The notes: generated by a model not told the origin, from the letters alone. A stretch of DNA of 64,000 bases from Martinezella hainanensis (GCF_900094555.1 NZ_FMAC01000001.1:806001-870000); one strand, 5' to 3'. Positions 23,571-33,723 are shown, counted from the first letter of the stretch. Numbers and translations: made by a program.

Positions 23571-24761
23571 ATGGCCCTCACGCCGTTTAGACTTCTGAGC
23601 ACGACTGCCATACTGCTTGCCCTGCTAGCCGCATCCACCGCCCAGGCAGAGCAGGCCGCCGTTACGACACCTAAGCAGAACCTGCCCGCAATCGTCATCA
23701 CCACGGCCACGATGCGCCACCTGACCGACAAGGTCGTCGCGACCGGCACGGTGAAGGCCGTCGAGGAGGTCTACATCCAGCCGCAGGTGGATGGTCTCTC
23801 GATCCGCTCGCTCAACGCCGATGTCGGCGACAAGGTCAGCGCGAACAGCACGCTCGCCACGCTGAACGACGATGCCCTTATCCTGCAGAAAAGCCAGATG
23901 CAGGCGACGCGGGCGAAGGGCGAGGCAAGCCTTGCACAGCTGCACGCACAGCTCGCCGAAGCCCGCGCCAATGCGGAAGAGGCCGAATTGCAGCGTGCGC
24001 GCGCCGTCACCATGGGTGCCAAAGGCACGATGTCGACCTCTTCAGTCGAACAGGCCAATGCATCGGCGGCCGCCAACAAGGCGCGCGTGATCTCCGCCGA
24101 GCAAGCAATCGCCGTCGCCGAAGCCGACCTCAAGGTCACCGACAGCCAGATCGCCGACACCGACCTCAAGCTTGCCCGCACCGGCATCAAGACGCCGGTC
24201 GCAGGCACCGTCGCCTCGCGCAACGCTCGCGTCGGCGCCATCGCCAACGGCAATGGCGATCCACTTTTCACCATCATCCGCGACAGCCAGCTCGAACTGG
24301 TGGTCGATGCCTCCGAAAGCGACATCACCAGGATCTCGACCGGACAGAAGGCCTTGATCGCGCTTTCAGGCAGCCGCGAAAAGCTTGCCGGAACCGTTCG
24401 TCTCGTCGCCCCGATCGTCGATTCCGTCACCCGCCTCGGCGCGGTGCATATCACGATCGACGACGGCGAGAAGGCCCGTGCCGGCATGTATGGCAGCGCC
24501 GAGATCATCATTCGCCAGGAAGATGGCGTCGCGCTGCCGTTGACGGCCGTCAACAGCGAGGAAAACGGCTCTTCCGCCCGCAAGGTTGAAAACGGCGTGG
24601 TCAAGTTCGTGAGTGTCGAGACCGGCATTCAGGACGCAGGCTACGTCGAGATCGTCAAGGGCTTGAAAGCCGGTGATGAGGTCGTCGCCAAGGCGGGTGC
24701 CTATGTTCGCGACGGCGACCACATCACGCCGGTACGCGATGCATCGCAAGCCTCCAACTGA
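23571..24761 (+). CDS. RND efflux periplasmic adaptor (membrane fusion protein)
   Basis: 396 residues. A signal peptide or anchor (about 1-27, ending STAQAEQ) is followed by the first half of the lipoyl/barrel-sandwich domain (about 50-95), a long alpha-helical hairpin with coiled-coil heptads (about 95-190), the second lipoyl half (KLARTGIKTPVAGTVASRNA) and a beta-barrel. The hairpin should reach an outer-membrane channel, which is not encoded here. The ATG at 23571 puts the signal peptide at the N-terminus; longer frames add unrelated sequence. The RND pump follows by 14 bases. No Cys lipobox is visible. Confidence 0.9.
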   Translation: MALTPFRLLSTTAILLALLAASTAQAEQAAVTTPKQNLPAIVITTATMRHLTDKVVATGTVKAVEEVYIQPQVDGLSIRSLNADVGDKVSANSTLATLNDDALILQKSQMQATRAKGEASLAQLHAQLAEARANAEEAELQRARAVTMGAKGTMSTSSVEQANASAAANKARVISAEQAIAVAEADLKVTDSQIADTDLKLARTGIKTPVAGTVASRNARVGAIANGNGDPLFTIIRDSQLELVVDASESDITRISTGQKALIALSGSREKLAGTVRLVAPIVDSVTRLGAVHITIDDGEKARAGMYGSAEIIIRQEDGVALPLTAVNSEENGSSARKVENGVVKFVSVETGIQDAGYVEIVKGLKAGDEVVAKAGAYVRDGDHITPVRDASQASN

Positions 24762-24775
24762 GCGAGAACGGCAAG

Positions 24776-27700
24776 ATGAACTTCTCCGCCTGGTCCATCC
24801 GAAATCCGGTCGCCCCGCTCCTCGGCTTCTTTCTGCTGATGGTGGTGGGCGCACACGCCTTCTTTAATCTGCCCATTACCCGCTTTCCCAACATCGACGT
24901 GCCCATCGTCAACGTCACCGTGACCCAGAGCGGCGCTTCGCCCGCCGAGCTGGAAATGCAGGTGACGAAGGAGATAGAAGACGCCGTCGCCAGCATCAAT
25001 GGCATCGATGAAATCCAGTCGACCGTCACGGATGGTCAATCGCAGACCGTCGTCGTTTTCCGCCTGGAAGTGCCGACGGCGCAGGCGGTTCAGGATACCA
25101 AGGACGCCATAGACCGCATCCGTGGCAATCTGCCGTCGACCATCGACGAACCCATCGTCTCCAAGGTCGATGTGGTCGGCCAGGCGATCCAGAGCTTCGC
25201 CGTTTCCTCACCGAACATGTCGCTCGAAGAGCTGTCCTGGTTCGTGGACGATACGGTCAAGCGCGCCCTGCAGGGCAAAGCCGGCATCGGCCGCGTCGAC
25301 CGCTATGGCGGTGCCGACCGCGAGGTGCGCATCGAGCTCGACCCCAACAAGCTCAATGCCTATGGCATAACGGCGCTCTCGGTGAGCCAGCAGCTGCGCA
25401 GTACCAATATCGACCTCGGCTCCGGCCGTGGCCAGGTTGCCGGCAGCGAGCAGGCAATCCGCGTGCTTGGCGATGCCCGCAACGTCGCTCAGCTCGCCGA
25501 CACCACGATCGCGCTGACCAACGGGCGCTTCGTCAAGCTTTCCGATCTCGGCGCCATCAAGGATACCTATCAGGAGCCGAAGTCCTTCTCGCGCTTCAAC
25601 AGCGCGCCCGTCGTCACCTTCGGTGTATTCCGCGCCAAGGGGGCCAGCGAAGTGACCGTCGCCCAGCTGGTGGCCGATACGCTCGACAAGGTACGCGTAG
25701 AGAACCCGAACGTCTCGATCGAGAAGATCGACGACGCCGTCTACTACACCTATGGCAACTACGAATCCGCGATGCACACGCTGATCGAAGGCGCCATACT
25801 GGCTGTCATCGTAGTGTTCCTGTTCCTGCGGAACTGGCGCGCAACGCTGATATCGGCGGTTGCTCTGCCGCTCTCGGCGATCCCGACATTCTGGATCATG
25901 AACCAGATCGGCTTCTCGCTGAACCTCGTGAGCTTCCTGGCATTGACGCTGGCAACAGGCATCCTCGTCGACGACGCCATCGTCGAAATCGAGAACATCG
26001 CCCGCCACATCAAGATGGGCAAGACGCCTTATCGCGCCGCCATCGATGCTGCCGACGAAATTGGGCTCGCCGTCATCGCGACCACCTTCACCATCATCGC
26101 GGTCTTCGTGCCCGTCTCCTTCATGCCGGGCATTCCGGGCCAATACTTCATCCAGTTCGGCCTGACGGTTGCCTTCTCGGTGTTCTTCTCGCTGCTTGTG
26201 GCACGCCTGATCACCCCGATGATGGCCGCCTATCTGATGCGCGCCGAAGATGGCGTCGACGACCATCATGACAATGACGGCCGTTTCATGCGTGGCTACA
26301 GCTGGCTTGTGCGGGCGACGACGAAGCGCTGGTACACGCGCTATCCGACGCTGATTGCCGCCTTCGCCTTCTCGGTCGCTTCGGTCTTCGCGCTCATCAT
26401 GTTCGTCCCCGGCAGCTTCATTCCGCCGGAAGACTCCTCGCGCATCGTTCTATCGGCCGAACTGCCGCCGAACGCCCGCCTCGACGATACGGAACAGGCC
26501 ACCAACGAGATCTATCGCCGCGTCAAGGGCATCGACGGCGTCGACAGCGTCTTCGTGCTCGGCGGCGCCTCGCCGAAGGGCGATCTTGAGCTGCGCCGGG
26601 CCACCGTGACGCTGACGCTCGGCAAGCTCGACCAGTCGCTGGCGAAGAAGCTGGTAAACGACGTCCTCGGCTCGCTGCCCGTCATCGGCCCTCACCTGCC
26701 GAAGGTCACCGTCCATGGCCGCGTGCGTCCGCAATGGGAAATCGAAAAGGAAGTCTTCGCGAAGCTGCGCTCGATCCCCGACGTCCGCATCACCAAACTG
26801 AACGACCGCGGCGACCGCGACCTGACCTATAACTTCCTCTCGCGCAGCGAAAAGGATCTGAACCAGGCGGTCGGCATTCTGGAAGCTAAGCTGCGCACCG
26901 ACCCGGCGCTCGCCAATGTCAGCGCCGACGGCGCGCTGCCACGCCCCGAACTGCAGATCCATCCGCGCAAGGACGAGGCGGCCCGTCTCGGTATCACGCC
27001 GCAGATGATCTCCGACACGATCCGCGTGGCGACCATTGGCGATATAGACGCTTCGCTTGCGAAGATCTCGCTCGACGATCGTCAGATCCCGATCCGCGTT
27101 CAGGCTTCGCTCGGTATGCGCCGCGATCTGGCGGCGATCCGTGCCCTGCGCATCAAGACATCGACGGGCACCACCGTGCCCTTGTCGAGCGTCGCCGACA
27201 TCGACTATTCGGAGGGCCTATCCTCCATCAAGCGCAATAACCGCTTCCGTGTCGTCGCCATCGGCGCCGACCTACCGCAGGGCGTGGCGTTGGATACGGC
27301 ATCCGACCACTTCCTCGAGATCGTCAACAACGCCAAGATCCCGGCAACCGTGCATCTGGCCGAAAGCGGCGATACCAAGGTGCAGAAGGAAATGGAGCAG
27401 AGCTTCGGCAATGCGATGCTGCTCGGCCTCATGCTCGTTCTGACCGTGCTGATCCTGCTGTTCAAGGATGTGATCCAGCCCTTCACCATTCTGCTGTCGC
27501 TGCCCCTGGCGATCGGTGGCGTGGCGCTCGCCCTGATCCTGACCGGCAACGCACTGTCCATGCCCGTCATGATCGGCATCCTGATGCTGATGGGTATCGT
27601 CACGAAGAACGCCATCCTGCTCGTCGATTTCGCCATCGAGATGATGCACCAGGGCATGCCGCGACTCGAAGCGGTCGTCGAAGCCGGCCGCAAGCGCGCC

Positions 27701-28096
27701 CGCCCGATCATCATGACCTCGATCGCCATGTCGGCCGGCATGTTGCCTTCCGCGCTTGGTGTCGGCGAAGGCGGCTCGTTCCGCGCGCCGATGGCAATTG
27801 CTGTCATCGGCGGCATCATCGTTTCCACCGTGCTCAGCCTGGTGGTCGTGCCGTCCTTCTTCCTGATCATGGACGACCTGTCCCGCCTGCTCGGCTTCCT
27901 CTTCGGCAGGCTTGTCGGCAGGAAGGATGCGGATGATGAAGTCGTGACGAAGGAAGGCCTTGCCGTCGCCGTCAATGAAAACCGCCTATCGCTCACCAGC
28001 CTGGAGGAGCGGCTTGAGGCCATCGAGAACAAGGATGGCAGAAGCAGGCCCGTGGGCACGAATGTCCTAAAGCTGCCGCCCTTCGCAGCAGAATAG
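24776..28096 (+). CDS. RND-family multidrug/solute efflux pump
   Basis: 1106 residues, somewhat longer than AcrB-type pumps because of a charged C-terminal tail after about residue 1035. The N-terminus (MNFSAWSIRNPVAPLLGFFL) is the usual first helix. Two large periplasmic loops and twelve membrane helices are visible, with LATGILVDDAIVEIENIARH carrying the helix-4 Asp pair of the proton relay and MGIVTKNAILLVDFAIEMMH near helix 10. It exports drugs or other small molecules with the adaptor upstream. No outer-membrane channel gene is adjacent, so a shared TolC-type protein is presumed. Substrate cannot be told from sequence. Confidence 0.92.
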   Translation: MNFSAWSIRNPVAPLLGFFLLMVVGAHAFFNLPITRFPNIDVPIVNVTVTQSGASPAELEMQVTKEIEDAVASINGIDEIQSTVTDGQSQTVVVFRLEVPTAQAVQDTKDAIDRIRGNLPSTIDEPIVSKVDVVGQAIQSFAVSSPNMSLEELSWFVDDTVKRALQGKAGIGRVDRYGGADREVRIELDPNKLNAYGITALSVSQQLRSTNIDLGSGRGQVAGSEQAIRVLGDARNVAQLADTTIALTNGRFVKLSDLGAIKDTYQEPKSFSRFNSAPVVTFGVFRAKGASEVTVAQLVADTLDKVRVENPNVSIEKIDDAVYYTYGNYESAMHTLIEGAILAVIVVFLFLRNWRATLISAVALPLSAIPTFWIMNQIGFSLNLVSFLALTLATGILVDDAIVEIENIARHIKMGKTPYRAAIDAADEIGLAVIATTFTIIAVFVPVSFMPGIPGQYFIQFGLTVAFSVFFSLLVARLITPMMAAYLMRAEDGVDDHHDNDGRFMRGYSWLVRATTKRWYTRYPTLIAAFAFSVASVFALIMFVPGSFIPPEDSSRIVLSAELPPNARLDDTEQATNEIYRRVKGIDGVDSVFVLGGASPKGDLELRRATVTLTLGKLDQSLAKKLVNDVLGSLPVIGPHLPKVTVHGRVRPQWEIEKEVFAKLRSIPDVRITKLNDRGDRDLTYNFLSRSEKDLNQAVGILEAKLRTDPALANVSADGALPRPELQIHPRKDEAARLGITPQMISDTIRVATIGDIDASLAKISLDDRQIPIRVQASLGMRRDLAAIRALRIKTSTGTTVPLSSVADIDYSEGLSSIKRNNRFRVVAIGADLPQGVALDTASDHFLEIVNNAKIPATVHLAESGDTKVQKEMEQSFGNAMLLGLMLVLTVLILLFKDVIQPFTILLSLPLAIGGVALALILTGNALSMPVMIGILMLMGIVTKNAILLVDFAIEMMHQGMPRLEAVVEAGRKRARPIIMTSIAMSAGMLPSALGVGEGGSFRAPMAIAVIGGIIVSTVLSLVVVPSFFLIMDDLSRLLGFLFGRLVGRKDADDEVVTKEGLAVAVNENRLSLTSLEERLEAIENKDGRSRPVGTNVLKLPPFAAE

Positions 28097-28132
28097 AGCG
28101 GCTTTAGCGGATGAAATGAACGACTGGGCGGC

Positions 28133-28744
28133 TCAAAGGCCGCCCTGTTCCTTCAGGAAATCGACGATCTTGCTGACGCCCTCGCCCCGTTTCATGTCGG
28201 AAAAGACGAAGGGACGCGCCTGGCGCATACGCGTAGCGTCGCGGTCCATCACGTCGAGATCCACTTCGACGAAGGGCGCCAGATCCTTCTTGTTGATGAC
28301 CAGAAGGTCGGATTTAGTGATACCGGGGCCGCCCTTGCGCGGGATTTCCTCCCCCTGGCACACCGAGATCACATAGATGGTGATATCGGCAAGATCGGGC
28401 GAGAAAGTCGCTGCCAGATTGTCGCCGCCGGACTCGATGAAGACAACGTCGAGATCGGGAAGCCGCTCGTTCAGACCGGCAATGGCCTGCAGATTGATCG
28501 TCGCATCCTCGCGGATCGCCGTATGAGGGCATCCACCCGTCTCGACGCCGACGATGCGATCCGAAGGCAACGCCTGCATGCGCACCAGCGCTTCGGCGTC
28601 CTCGGTCGTATAGATGTCGTTGGTAACAACGGCGACGGAATAATCGTCACGCATCGCCTTGCACAGTTTCTCCGTCAATGCCGTCTTGCCGGAACCGACC
28701 GGGCCGCCGATGCCGACGCGCAAGGGTCCATGTCTCGATTTCAT
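28133..28744 (-). CDS. ureG: Urease accessory GTPase UreG
   Basis: 203 residues, standard for UreG. The P-loop is [13 protein letters not shown]; the nickel-binding CPH motif lies in [12 protein letters not shown]; the G-domain [18 protein letters not shown] and base-recognition [10 protein letters not shown] follow. UreG hydrolyses GTP while delivering nickel, through UreD/F, to apo-urease. The ATG at 28744 is used; an extension to 28774 adds no family sequence. It is the last gene of the leftward urease cluster and is separated from ureF by a repeat. Confidence 0.95.
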   Translation of the reverse strand: MKSRHGPLRVGIGGPVGSGKTALTEKLCKAMRDDYSVAVVTNDIYTTEDAEALVRMQALPSDRIVGVETGGCPHTAIREDATINLQAIAGLNERLPDLDVVFIESGGDNLAATFSPDLADITIYVISVCQGEEIPRKGGPGITKSDLLVINKKDLAPFVEVDLDVMDRDATRMRQARPFVFSDMKRGEGVSKIVDFLKEQGGL

Positions 28745-28770
28745 GCTCGCAACTCCGATAAAGCAACAGA

Positions 28771-28865
28771 GCAATTCCAGGAAAAGTGCGTAGCGGTTTT
28801 CCGTCCGGAATTGCGTAAAGGGATAGAGCGTTTTCGCCTTTCGAAGAAAAGCGGAATGGCTCTAG
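28771..28865. repeat. Composite palindromic repeat between ureF and ureG
   Basis: GCAATTCC (28771-28778) pairs with GGAATTGC (28807-28814), with GGAAAAG and TTTTCC inside. A second imperfect hairpin, TAGAGC...GCTCTA (about 28824-28864), follows directly. I recognise this GGAAAAGTGCGTAGCGGTTT-style element as a frequent rhizobial intergenic repeat; folded in the urease message it could affect ureG expression. Confidence 0.75.
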
Positions 28866-28940
28866 AATAGCGAAGCACCCGACCGCCGCACAGCGGCGAA
28901 TGACGTAGGTGGCGCCTCGGTTGCAGTATTTTCGTACGCA

Positions 28941-29627
28941 TCATGAGCGGAAGAGCCGCGTACGCTGGATCTCATGGCGCAAGCTCGCAATATCCGCCTG
29001 CACCGTCGCAGCTCCAAGATCATCCAGGCTGGATTGGGCAGCCCGTCGCGCAACATCTGCAAAGAAACCTTCCAGCCTCGCAAGGACGGCAACGCCATCT
29101 TTCTGCCCGCTGACGCCAAGGCGAATGCCGGCAGATACCATCTGCGAGGCCAGCGCGTGCAGGAAGGCGGCAGCCGCCTTTTCCACTGAAATGCCATGTG
29201 CGCCGGCAATGACGCCGACCGCAACCGGATAGGCCATTCTTGTCGGGAGCGTGGAAAAGATCTCGTGCGGCCAGGCGGCAGCTGCCGAGAGAAAGGCATC
29301 TCCAAGCAGTATGGTTTCGTTATGGCGCTCCTTCGAGCCGGCCAGTGCCTCCGCAAGCTCTGCAACGGCCGCAAGCCGCTTTATATCCGAGCTTGCCCGA
29401 TGCGCCTCGACCAGCAGCACCGCATCATTCCACACCGAACCGTTCCGGATCAGCGTGGAAATCCAGCCTTCGAGCCCGATGCTGTCGCGTACCAGATTGT
29501 CATGCACAGCGCGCTCGAGACCGCCGGAATAGGCGAACGATCCCACAGGAAACGCCGGCGACAACCAGGCCATCAGCCGCAGGAGCGCCTGCAGATCGCC
29601 ATTATCCGAAACTGCCCTATCGATCAT
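28941..29627 (-). CDS. ureF: Urease accessory protein UreF
   Basis: 228 residues. LMAWLSPAFPVGSFAYSGGLE is the UreF N-terminal signature; the rest is the usual helical bundle with GVIAGAHGI and ASQMVSAGIRLGVSGQ. It bridges UreD and UreG in the nickel-insertion complex. Its ATG overlaps the ureE stop (TGATG), showing coupling; an in-frame GTG lies one codon earlier. The gap to ureG (196 bases) is larger than elsewhere in the cluster and holds the repeat at 28771. Confidence 0.93.
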   Translation of the reverse strand: MIDRAVSDNGDLQALLRLMAWLSPAFPVGSFAYSGGLERAVHDNLVRDSIGLEGWISTLIRNGSVWNDAVLLVEAHRASSDIKRLAAVAELAEALAGSKERHNETILLGDAFLSAAAAWPHEIFSTLPTRMAYPVAVGVIAGAHGISVEKAAAAFLHALASQMVSAGIRLGVSGQKDGVAVLARLEGFFADVARRAAQSSLDDLGAATVQADIASLRHEIQRTRLFRS

Positions 29628-30136
29628 CACGGTTCAATCGTGCGAGTGGTGAGATGATCTTGCCCATGGTCATGATGATGATCGTGGCCATGCGAATGAC
29701 CGCCATGGGAGTGATAGGCGCCGCGCGCGGGCTGGAAAGTCTCGCTGACTTCGGTCACCGTCGCACCCAGCCCCTCAAGCATGGAGCGGATCACATGGTC
29801 GCGCAGGATCAGAATGCGCTCGTCCTCGATCTGCGCGGAAAGATGGCGGTTGCCGAGATGCCAGGCAAGCTCGATCAGATGCCTGCGGTCGCGCGGACGA
29901 ATCTCGAAAAGCTTTTCGTCTGCCGCAACGATCTCGATCAGCTCGCCATCCTCGCGCACCAGCAGATCGCCGCTGGCAAATAGCACCGGCTCCTTGAGAT
30001 CGAGCATGACCATCTCTCCATTTTCGAGATGCAGCAGCTTGCGGCGCAGATGCCTGAGATCATGCGGCAGCACGACGCGATCGATCGGATTGGAGGAAGG
30101 GGTGCCGGCCGGCAGATAAGAGGTGACACGTAGCAT
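29627..30136 (-). CDS. ureE: Urease nickel metallochaperone UreE
   Basis: 169 residues. The N-terminal peptide-binding domain and the central metal domain (about 70-140, with [19 protein letters not shown]) are typical; the C-terminus is a His-rich tail ([20 protein letters not shown]) able to hold several nickel ions. It hands Ni to UreG. The ATG at 30136 ([11 protein letters not shown]) is chosen because the 21 extra upstream residues do not match the family. The stop overlaps the ureF start. The tail may also buffer nickel. Confidence 0.93.
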   Translation of the reverse strand: MLRVTSYLPAGTPSSNPIDRVVLPHDLRHLRRKLLHLENGEMVMLDLKEPVLFASGDLLVREDGELIEIVAADEKLFEIRPRDRRHLIELAWHLGNRHLSAQIEDERILILRDHVIRSMLEGLGATVTEVSETFQPARGAYHSHGGHSHGHDHHHDHGQDHLTTRTIEP

Positions 30137-30214
30137 GGCTGTTCCAAATAAATACTTTTTCAGACCATGCAAAATAGTCGACTCCCGCGCAAGCATCAAT
30201 GATGCGCGGCAGCC

Positions 30215-31075
30215 TCACATCCGCTGCACATAGCGTTGCAACTCCCTGACATCCGTGGTCGCCTCCTGTTCCTGCTCGGTGGCGCAGCGATGCCAGACTT
30301 GCGACAGCCGCTCGCGCTCGTGCATGACACGATTGCGGCCGAGCGTCTTGGCAAGATAAAGCGCCTTGTCGGCAGCAGCGTAGACCGCTTCCGTCTTGCG
30401 ATCCTTGCTGATGTCGGCAATCCCTGCGGAAATGGTGATCTTCACCGACCCGCCTTCAATGGCGATCGGATGTTCGGCAATCTGCTCCTTGATCTCCTCA
30501 ACGCGCGCGATGCGCTCGGCCGTATCGCCGCCATGGATGATGACGCCGAATTCCTCGCCACCAAGCCTTGCAATCACGTCTTCTCCGGTGAAGGCATCGG
30601 AAAATAGCCGCGATACGGCAACGATTACCGCATCACCGGATGCATGCCCGAAACGATCGTTGATCGTCTTGAATCGATCCAGGTCGAAAATCGCCAGCGA
30701 AGCACCGTCTCCCGCCATATTCAACGCCTCGGTAAAGGCACGGCGATTGAGCAGGCCGGAGAGCATATCGGTGCGGCTCAACCGCTCGAACTCGGCACGG
30801 GAAACCGCGAGCCTATGGATGGAAAAGCCTGCCAGCACCGCGAGCGCGCCGGACACGGTGCCTCCGATGATCCATGCCAGCAGAACACCAAAGCGCATCG
30901 CCTCAAAGATCGGCAGCGGCAGAAGATCGAGCCATTGCAGCACAAAAACCAGCACCAGGATGATCCCCAGCGACATGATGACCGCGACGAAACTCATCTT
31001 AAGCGCGAAAATAAAAATCGCACGTCGCTGCTGAAAATTACCGAGTTCGGCCTGCAGCGAAATCCATTGCTTCAT
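30215..31075 (-). CDS. Membrane-anchored GGDEF diguanylate cyclase
   Basis: 286 residues. Two membrane helices (about 25-50 and 60-88) lead into a GGDEF domain (about 105-265) with RLGGEEF as active site, RTDMLSGLLNRRAF and FDLDRFKTINDRFGHASGD, all expected for an active cyclase making c-di-GMP. The inhibitory RxxD site normally five residues before GGEEF is absent (the region reads FTGEDVIARL), so product inhibition through that site is unlikely. It lies between ureC and ureE on the same strand, 287 bases after ureC and 78 before ureE; the terminator at 31293 suggests it is transcribed separately from ureC. Confidence 0.88.
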   Translation of the reverse strand: MKQWISLQAELGNFQQRRAIFIFALKMSFVAVIMSLGIILVLVFVLQWLDLLPLPIFEAMRFGVLLAWIIGGTVSGALAVLAGFSIHRLAVSRAEFERLSRTDMLSGLLNRRAFTEALNMAGDGASLAIFDLDRFKTINDRFGHASGDAVIVAVSRLFSDAFTGEDVIARLGGEEFGVIIHGGDTAERIARVEEIKEQIAEHPIAIEGGSVKITISAGIADISKDRKTEAVYAAADKALYLAKTLGRNRVMHERERLSQVWHRCATEQEQEATTDVRELQRYVQRM

Positions 31076-31292
31076 GCGATTCACCTTCCTCAGCCCACTA
31101 TTTCGATCATGTGAGATAGGGGTGAAGACGCTTCCAGGTCTTTAATGTAACAATTAAAATGCGATGCATTTCCCAAGTTGTGAACAGCCAACGGCGCCCA
31201 CCCGAAAAAGCTGAATTGCAACAGTGAGGTCTAACCTCAGCCCTGCTGCATCGTTGCTTCGATAATGTGCTGTATTCGGTGCACGGCATAAG
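31076..31292. other. Intergenic region between the GGDEF gene and ureC
   Basis: 217 bases. The only structures seen are a short hairpin TGAGGT-CTA-ACCTCA (about 31231-31245) and, next to it, the ureC terminator. AT-rich sequence near 31140-31170 may hold the promoter of the GGDEF gene. No gene recognised. Confidence 0.45.
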
Positions 31293-31320
31293 AAAACCCC
31301 GGTAAAACCGGGGCTTTTAC
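31293..31320. terminator. Intrinsic terminator after ureC
   Basis: CCCCGG-TAAAA-CCGGGG (31297-31302/31308-31313). On the minus strand it is followed by TTTTCTT, so it should end the leftward ureC message; it has a shorter T-run on the plus strand. Confidence 0.8.
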
Positions 31321-31362
31321 ATGTGCAGCCGATTGGGCCGATCATTGCGCGCTGAACCGCCC

Positions 31363-33075
31363 TCAGAAGAGGAAGTAGCGTTGCGCCATCGGCAGAAGCG
31401 TCGCCGGTTCGCAGGTCAGGAGCTCGCCGTCGGCCCGCACTTCATAGGTTTCGGGGTCCACCTCGATATGCGGCGTCAGGCTGTTGTGGATCATCGATGC
31501 CTTGGAAATGCCGCCACGCGTGTTCCTGACGGGCAGCAGCGTCTTGGCGATACCGAGCTTGCCGGCGAGCCCGGCATCAAAAGCGGCCTGCGAAACGAAC
31601 GTCACCGAGGAATTCGTCCGGTTTTTGCCATAGGCGCCGAACATCGGCCGGTAATGCATCGGCTGCGGCGTCGGGATGGAGGCATTCGGGTCGCCCATGG
31701 GAGCAGCCGCAATGGAGCCACCAAGCAGAACCATTTCCGGCTTCACACCGAAGAAGGCCGGATTCCAGAGTACCAGATCGGCACGTTTCCCGACTTCGAT
31801 CGAACCGACCTCATGGCTGACGCCATGCGCAATGGCCGGGTTGATCGTATATTTGGCGATGTAGCGCTTCGCACGGAAATTGTCGTTGTCGCCGGTCTCC
31901 TGTGCCAGGCGGCCGCGCTGGCGCTTCATCTTGTCGGCGGTCTGCCAGGTGCGGATCGCCACTTCACCGACGCGGCCCATCGCCTGGCTGTCGGATGAAA
32001 TGATCGAGAAGGCGCCGATATCGTGGAGAATATCCTCCGCCGCGATAGTCTCCTTGCGGATGCGGCTTTCGGCAAAGGCGATATCCTCGGGAATGGAGGG
32101 CGACAGGTGATGGCAGACCATCAGCATGTCCAGATGCTCGGCGATCGTATTAACCGTATAGGGCCGCGTCGGGTTGGTCGAAGATGGAATGACGTTCGAC
32201 TGGCCGCAGATCTTGATAATGTCGGGCGCATGGCCGCCACCCGCCCCTTCCGTGTGGAAGGCATGGATCGTGCGACCCTTGATGGCGCCGATCGTATCCT
32301 CGACGAAACCGCTTTCATTCAACGTATCCGTGTGAATCATCACCTGCACGTCGTATTCGTCTGCAACGCTGAGGCAGCAATCGATCGCCGCCGGCGTCGT
32401 GCCCCAATCCTCGTGCAGCTTGAGCGAGCAGGCACCGCCGAGCACCATCTCTTCCAGGGCTGCGGGAACGGACGCATTGCCCTTGGCGGACAGGCCGATA
32501 TTCATCGGAAAGGCATCGAAGGATTCGATCATGCGCGCCAGATGCCAGGGTCCCGGCGTGCAGGTCGTCGCCAGCGTCCCATGTGCCGGTCCGGTACCGC
32601 CCCCGAGCATAGTTGTCATGCCCGACATCAGGGCTTCCTCGATCTGCTGCGGGCAGATGAAATGGATATGGCTATCCATGCCGCCGGCGGTCACGATCTT
32701 GCCCTCACCTGCGATCGCTTCCGTGCCCGGCCCGACGATGATGTTGACATCGGGTTGCGTATCCGGATTGCCGGCCTTGCCGATCGCGACGATGCGGCCA
32801 TCCTTCAAGCCGATATCTGCCTTCACGATCCCCCAATGATCGAGGATCAACGCATTGGTGATGACAGTATCGACTGCACCATTTGCCCGCGTCACCTGGC
32901 TCTGACCCATACCATCGCGAATGACCTTGCCGCCGCCGAACTTCACCTCCTCGCCATAGGTGGTGAAATCCTTCTCCACCTCGATGAACAATTCGGTATC
33001 GGCCAGACGCACTTTGTCGCCGACGGTCGGTCCGAACATGCTGGCATAGGCGGCGCGAGAAATCCTGTAGGGCAT
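31363..33075 (-). CDS. ureC: Urease alpha subunit
   Basis: 570 residues, the standard bacterial length. It hydrolyses urea to ammonia and carbamate. Nickel ligands are seen in [14 protein letters not shown], in the carbamylated Lys of [14 protein letters not shown], and in [10 protein letters not shown] and [15 protein letters not shown]; the active-site flap has [13 protein letters not shown], with Cys and the catalytic His. The ATG at 33075 ([20 protein letters not shown]) is preferred over the TTG one codon before. It lies 3 bases after the accessory-protein gene. Confidence 0.97.
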   Translation of the reverse strand: MPYRISRAAYASMFGPTVGDKVRLADTELFIEVEKDFTTYGEEVKFGGGKVIRDGMGQSQVTRANGAVDTVITNALILDHWGIVKADIGLKDGRIVAIGKAGNPDTQPDVNIIVGPGTEAIAGEGKIVTAGGMDSHIHFICPQQIEEALMSGMTTMLGGGTGPAHGTLATTCTPGPWHLARMIESFDAFPMNIGLSAKGNASVPAALEEMVLGGACSLKLHEDWGTTPAAIDCCLSVADEYDVQVMIHTDTLNESGFVEDTIGAIKGRTIHAFHTEGAGGGHAPDIIKICGQSNVIPSSTNPTRPYTVNTIAEHLDMLMVCHHLSPSIPEDIAFAESRIRKETIAAEDILHDIGAFSIISSDSQAMGRVGEVAIRTWQTADKMKRQRGRLAQETGDNDNFRAKRYIAKYTINPAIAHGVSHEVGSIEVGKRADLVLWNPAFFGVKPEMVLLGGSIAAAPMGDPNASIPTPQPMHYRPMFGAYGKNRTNSSVTFVSQAAFDAGLAGKLGIAKTLLPVRNTRGGISKASMIHNSLTPHIEVDPETYEVRADGELLTCEPATLLPMAQRYFLF

Positions 33076-33078
33076 CAA

Positions 33079-33723
33079 TCAATCTCCTTGGGAGGCAGAG
33101 AGGAGGTTCGTGTCGGCAAGTCGCCTCAGGCGGCCGAGGGATATGTAGGCGTCTACCAGCCGTTTCTCGGCGGCAAAGGGATGCTCTTCCCAGCCGGTGT
33201 GGCTGAAGCCGGTAATGGCGATATCGTCGTCGGGATGGCGCGCCATCACCTCGGCAATCACGATCAGGCCGCTGCTCGGCACCACGTAGGAGCCGGGATC
33301 ATGCTCTGCGAGTGCCGCATCGACACCTTCGTGAATGGATTGACCGATCACGACATGCTGCTTGCCGGTTGCATGACAGAAGGCGGTGAACTGGTCGGTA
33401 TAATCGTCGCAGAAATCGTCCAGCTCTGGATGTGAGATCGCCAGCGGCGCACGCAGCGCCGCGAATTTGATCGGATCACGCACGCTCCAGATCTCGGATG
33501 CGGAAGCAACGGCAGGGCTCTTGCGCCACTCGGCCGAACCGAGCATGGCGCGCGCCGGCCGGCCGGTGTTGCAAACGGCAACGACATCGGTCCGGCTGCC
33601 GCCGGCCCCCATCGAGCGGCAATCGTTGAAACGGATCACGAGATCGGCGGCATCGATGACAGCTGCGGCGCCTGCCGCAACCTCACCATTCCCGACGATC
33701 ATCACGCTGCGCCTGGAACTCAC
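33079..33723 (-). CDS. Urease operon accessory protein (GT29-like fold)
   Basis: 214 residues; a protein regularly found in rhizobial urease clusters and annotated as 'urease operon accessory protein'. The opening MSSRRSVMIVGNGEVAAGAA and the stretch VIRFNDCRSMGAGGSRTDVV resemble the nucleotide-sugar-binding part of sialyltransferase-like (GT29) enzymes, where N and D in such a motif recognise the sugar nucleotide. Its role in urease maturation is not known to me. It starts with GTG overlapping the stop of the LprI-like gene (GTGA) and ends 3 bases before ureC, so it is coupled to both. Confidence 0.8.
   Translation of the reverse strand: MSSRRSVMIVGNGEVAAGAAAVIDAADLVIRFNDCRSMGAGGSRTDVVAVCNTGRPARAMLGSAEWRKSPAVASASEIWSVRDPIKFAALRAPLAISHPELDDFCDDYTDQFTAFCHATGKQHVVIGQSIHEGVDAALAEHDPGSYVVPSSGLIVIAEVMARHPDDDIAITGFSHTGWEEHPFAAEKRLVDAYISLGRLRRLADTNLLSASQGD

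Noticed and set aside
23571..23610. GGAAC at the RND adaptor start as an EcfG promoter
   Set aside because: The nearest CGTT lies about 20 bases away, outside the 16-17 base spacing, and the site falls at the coding start.
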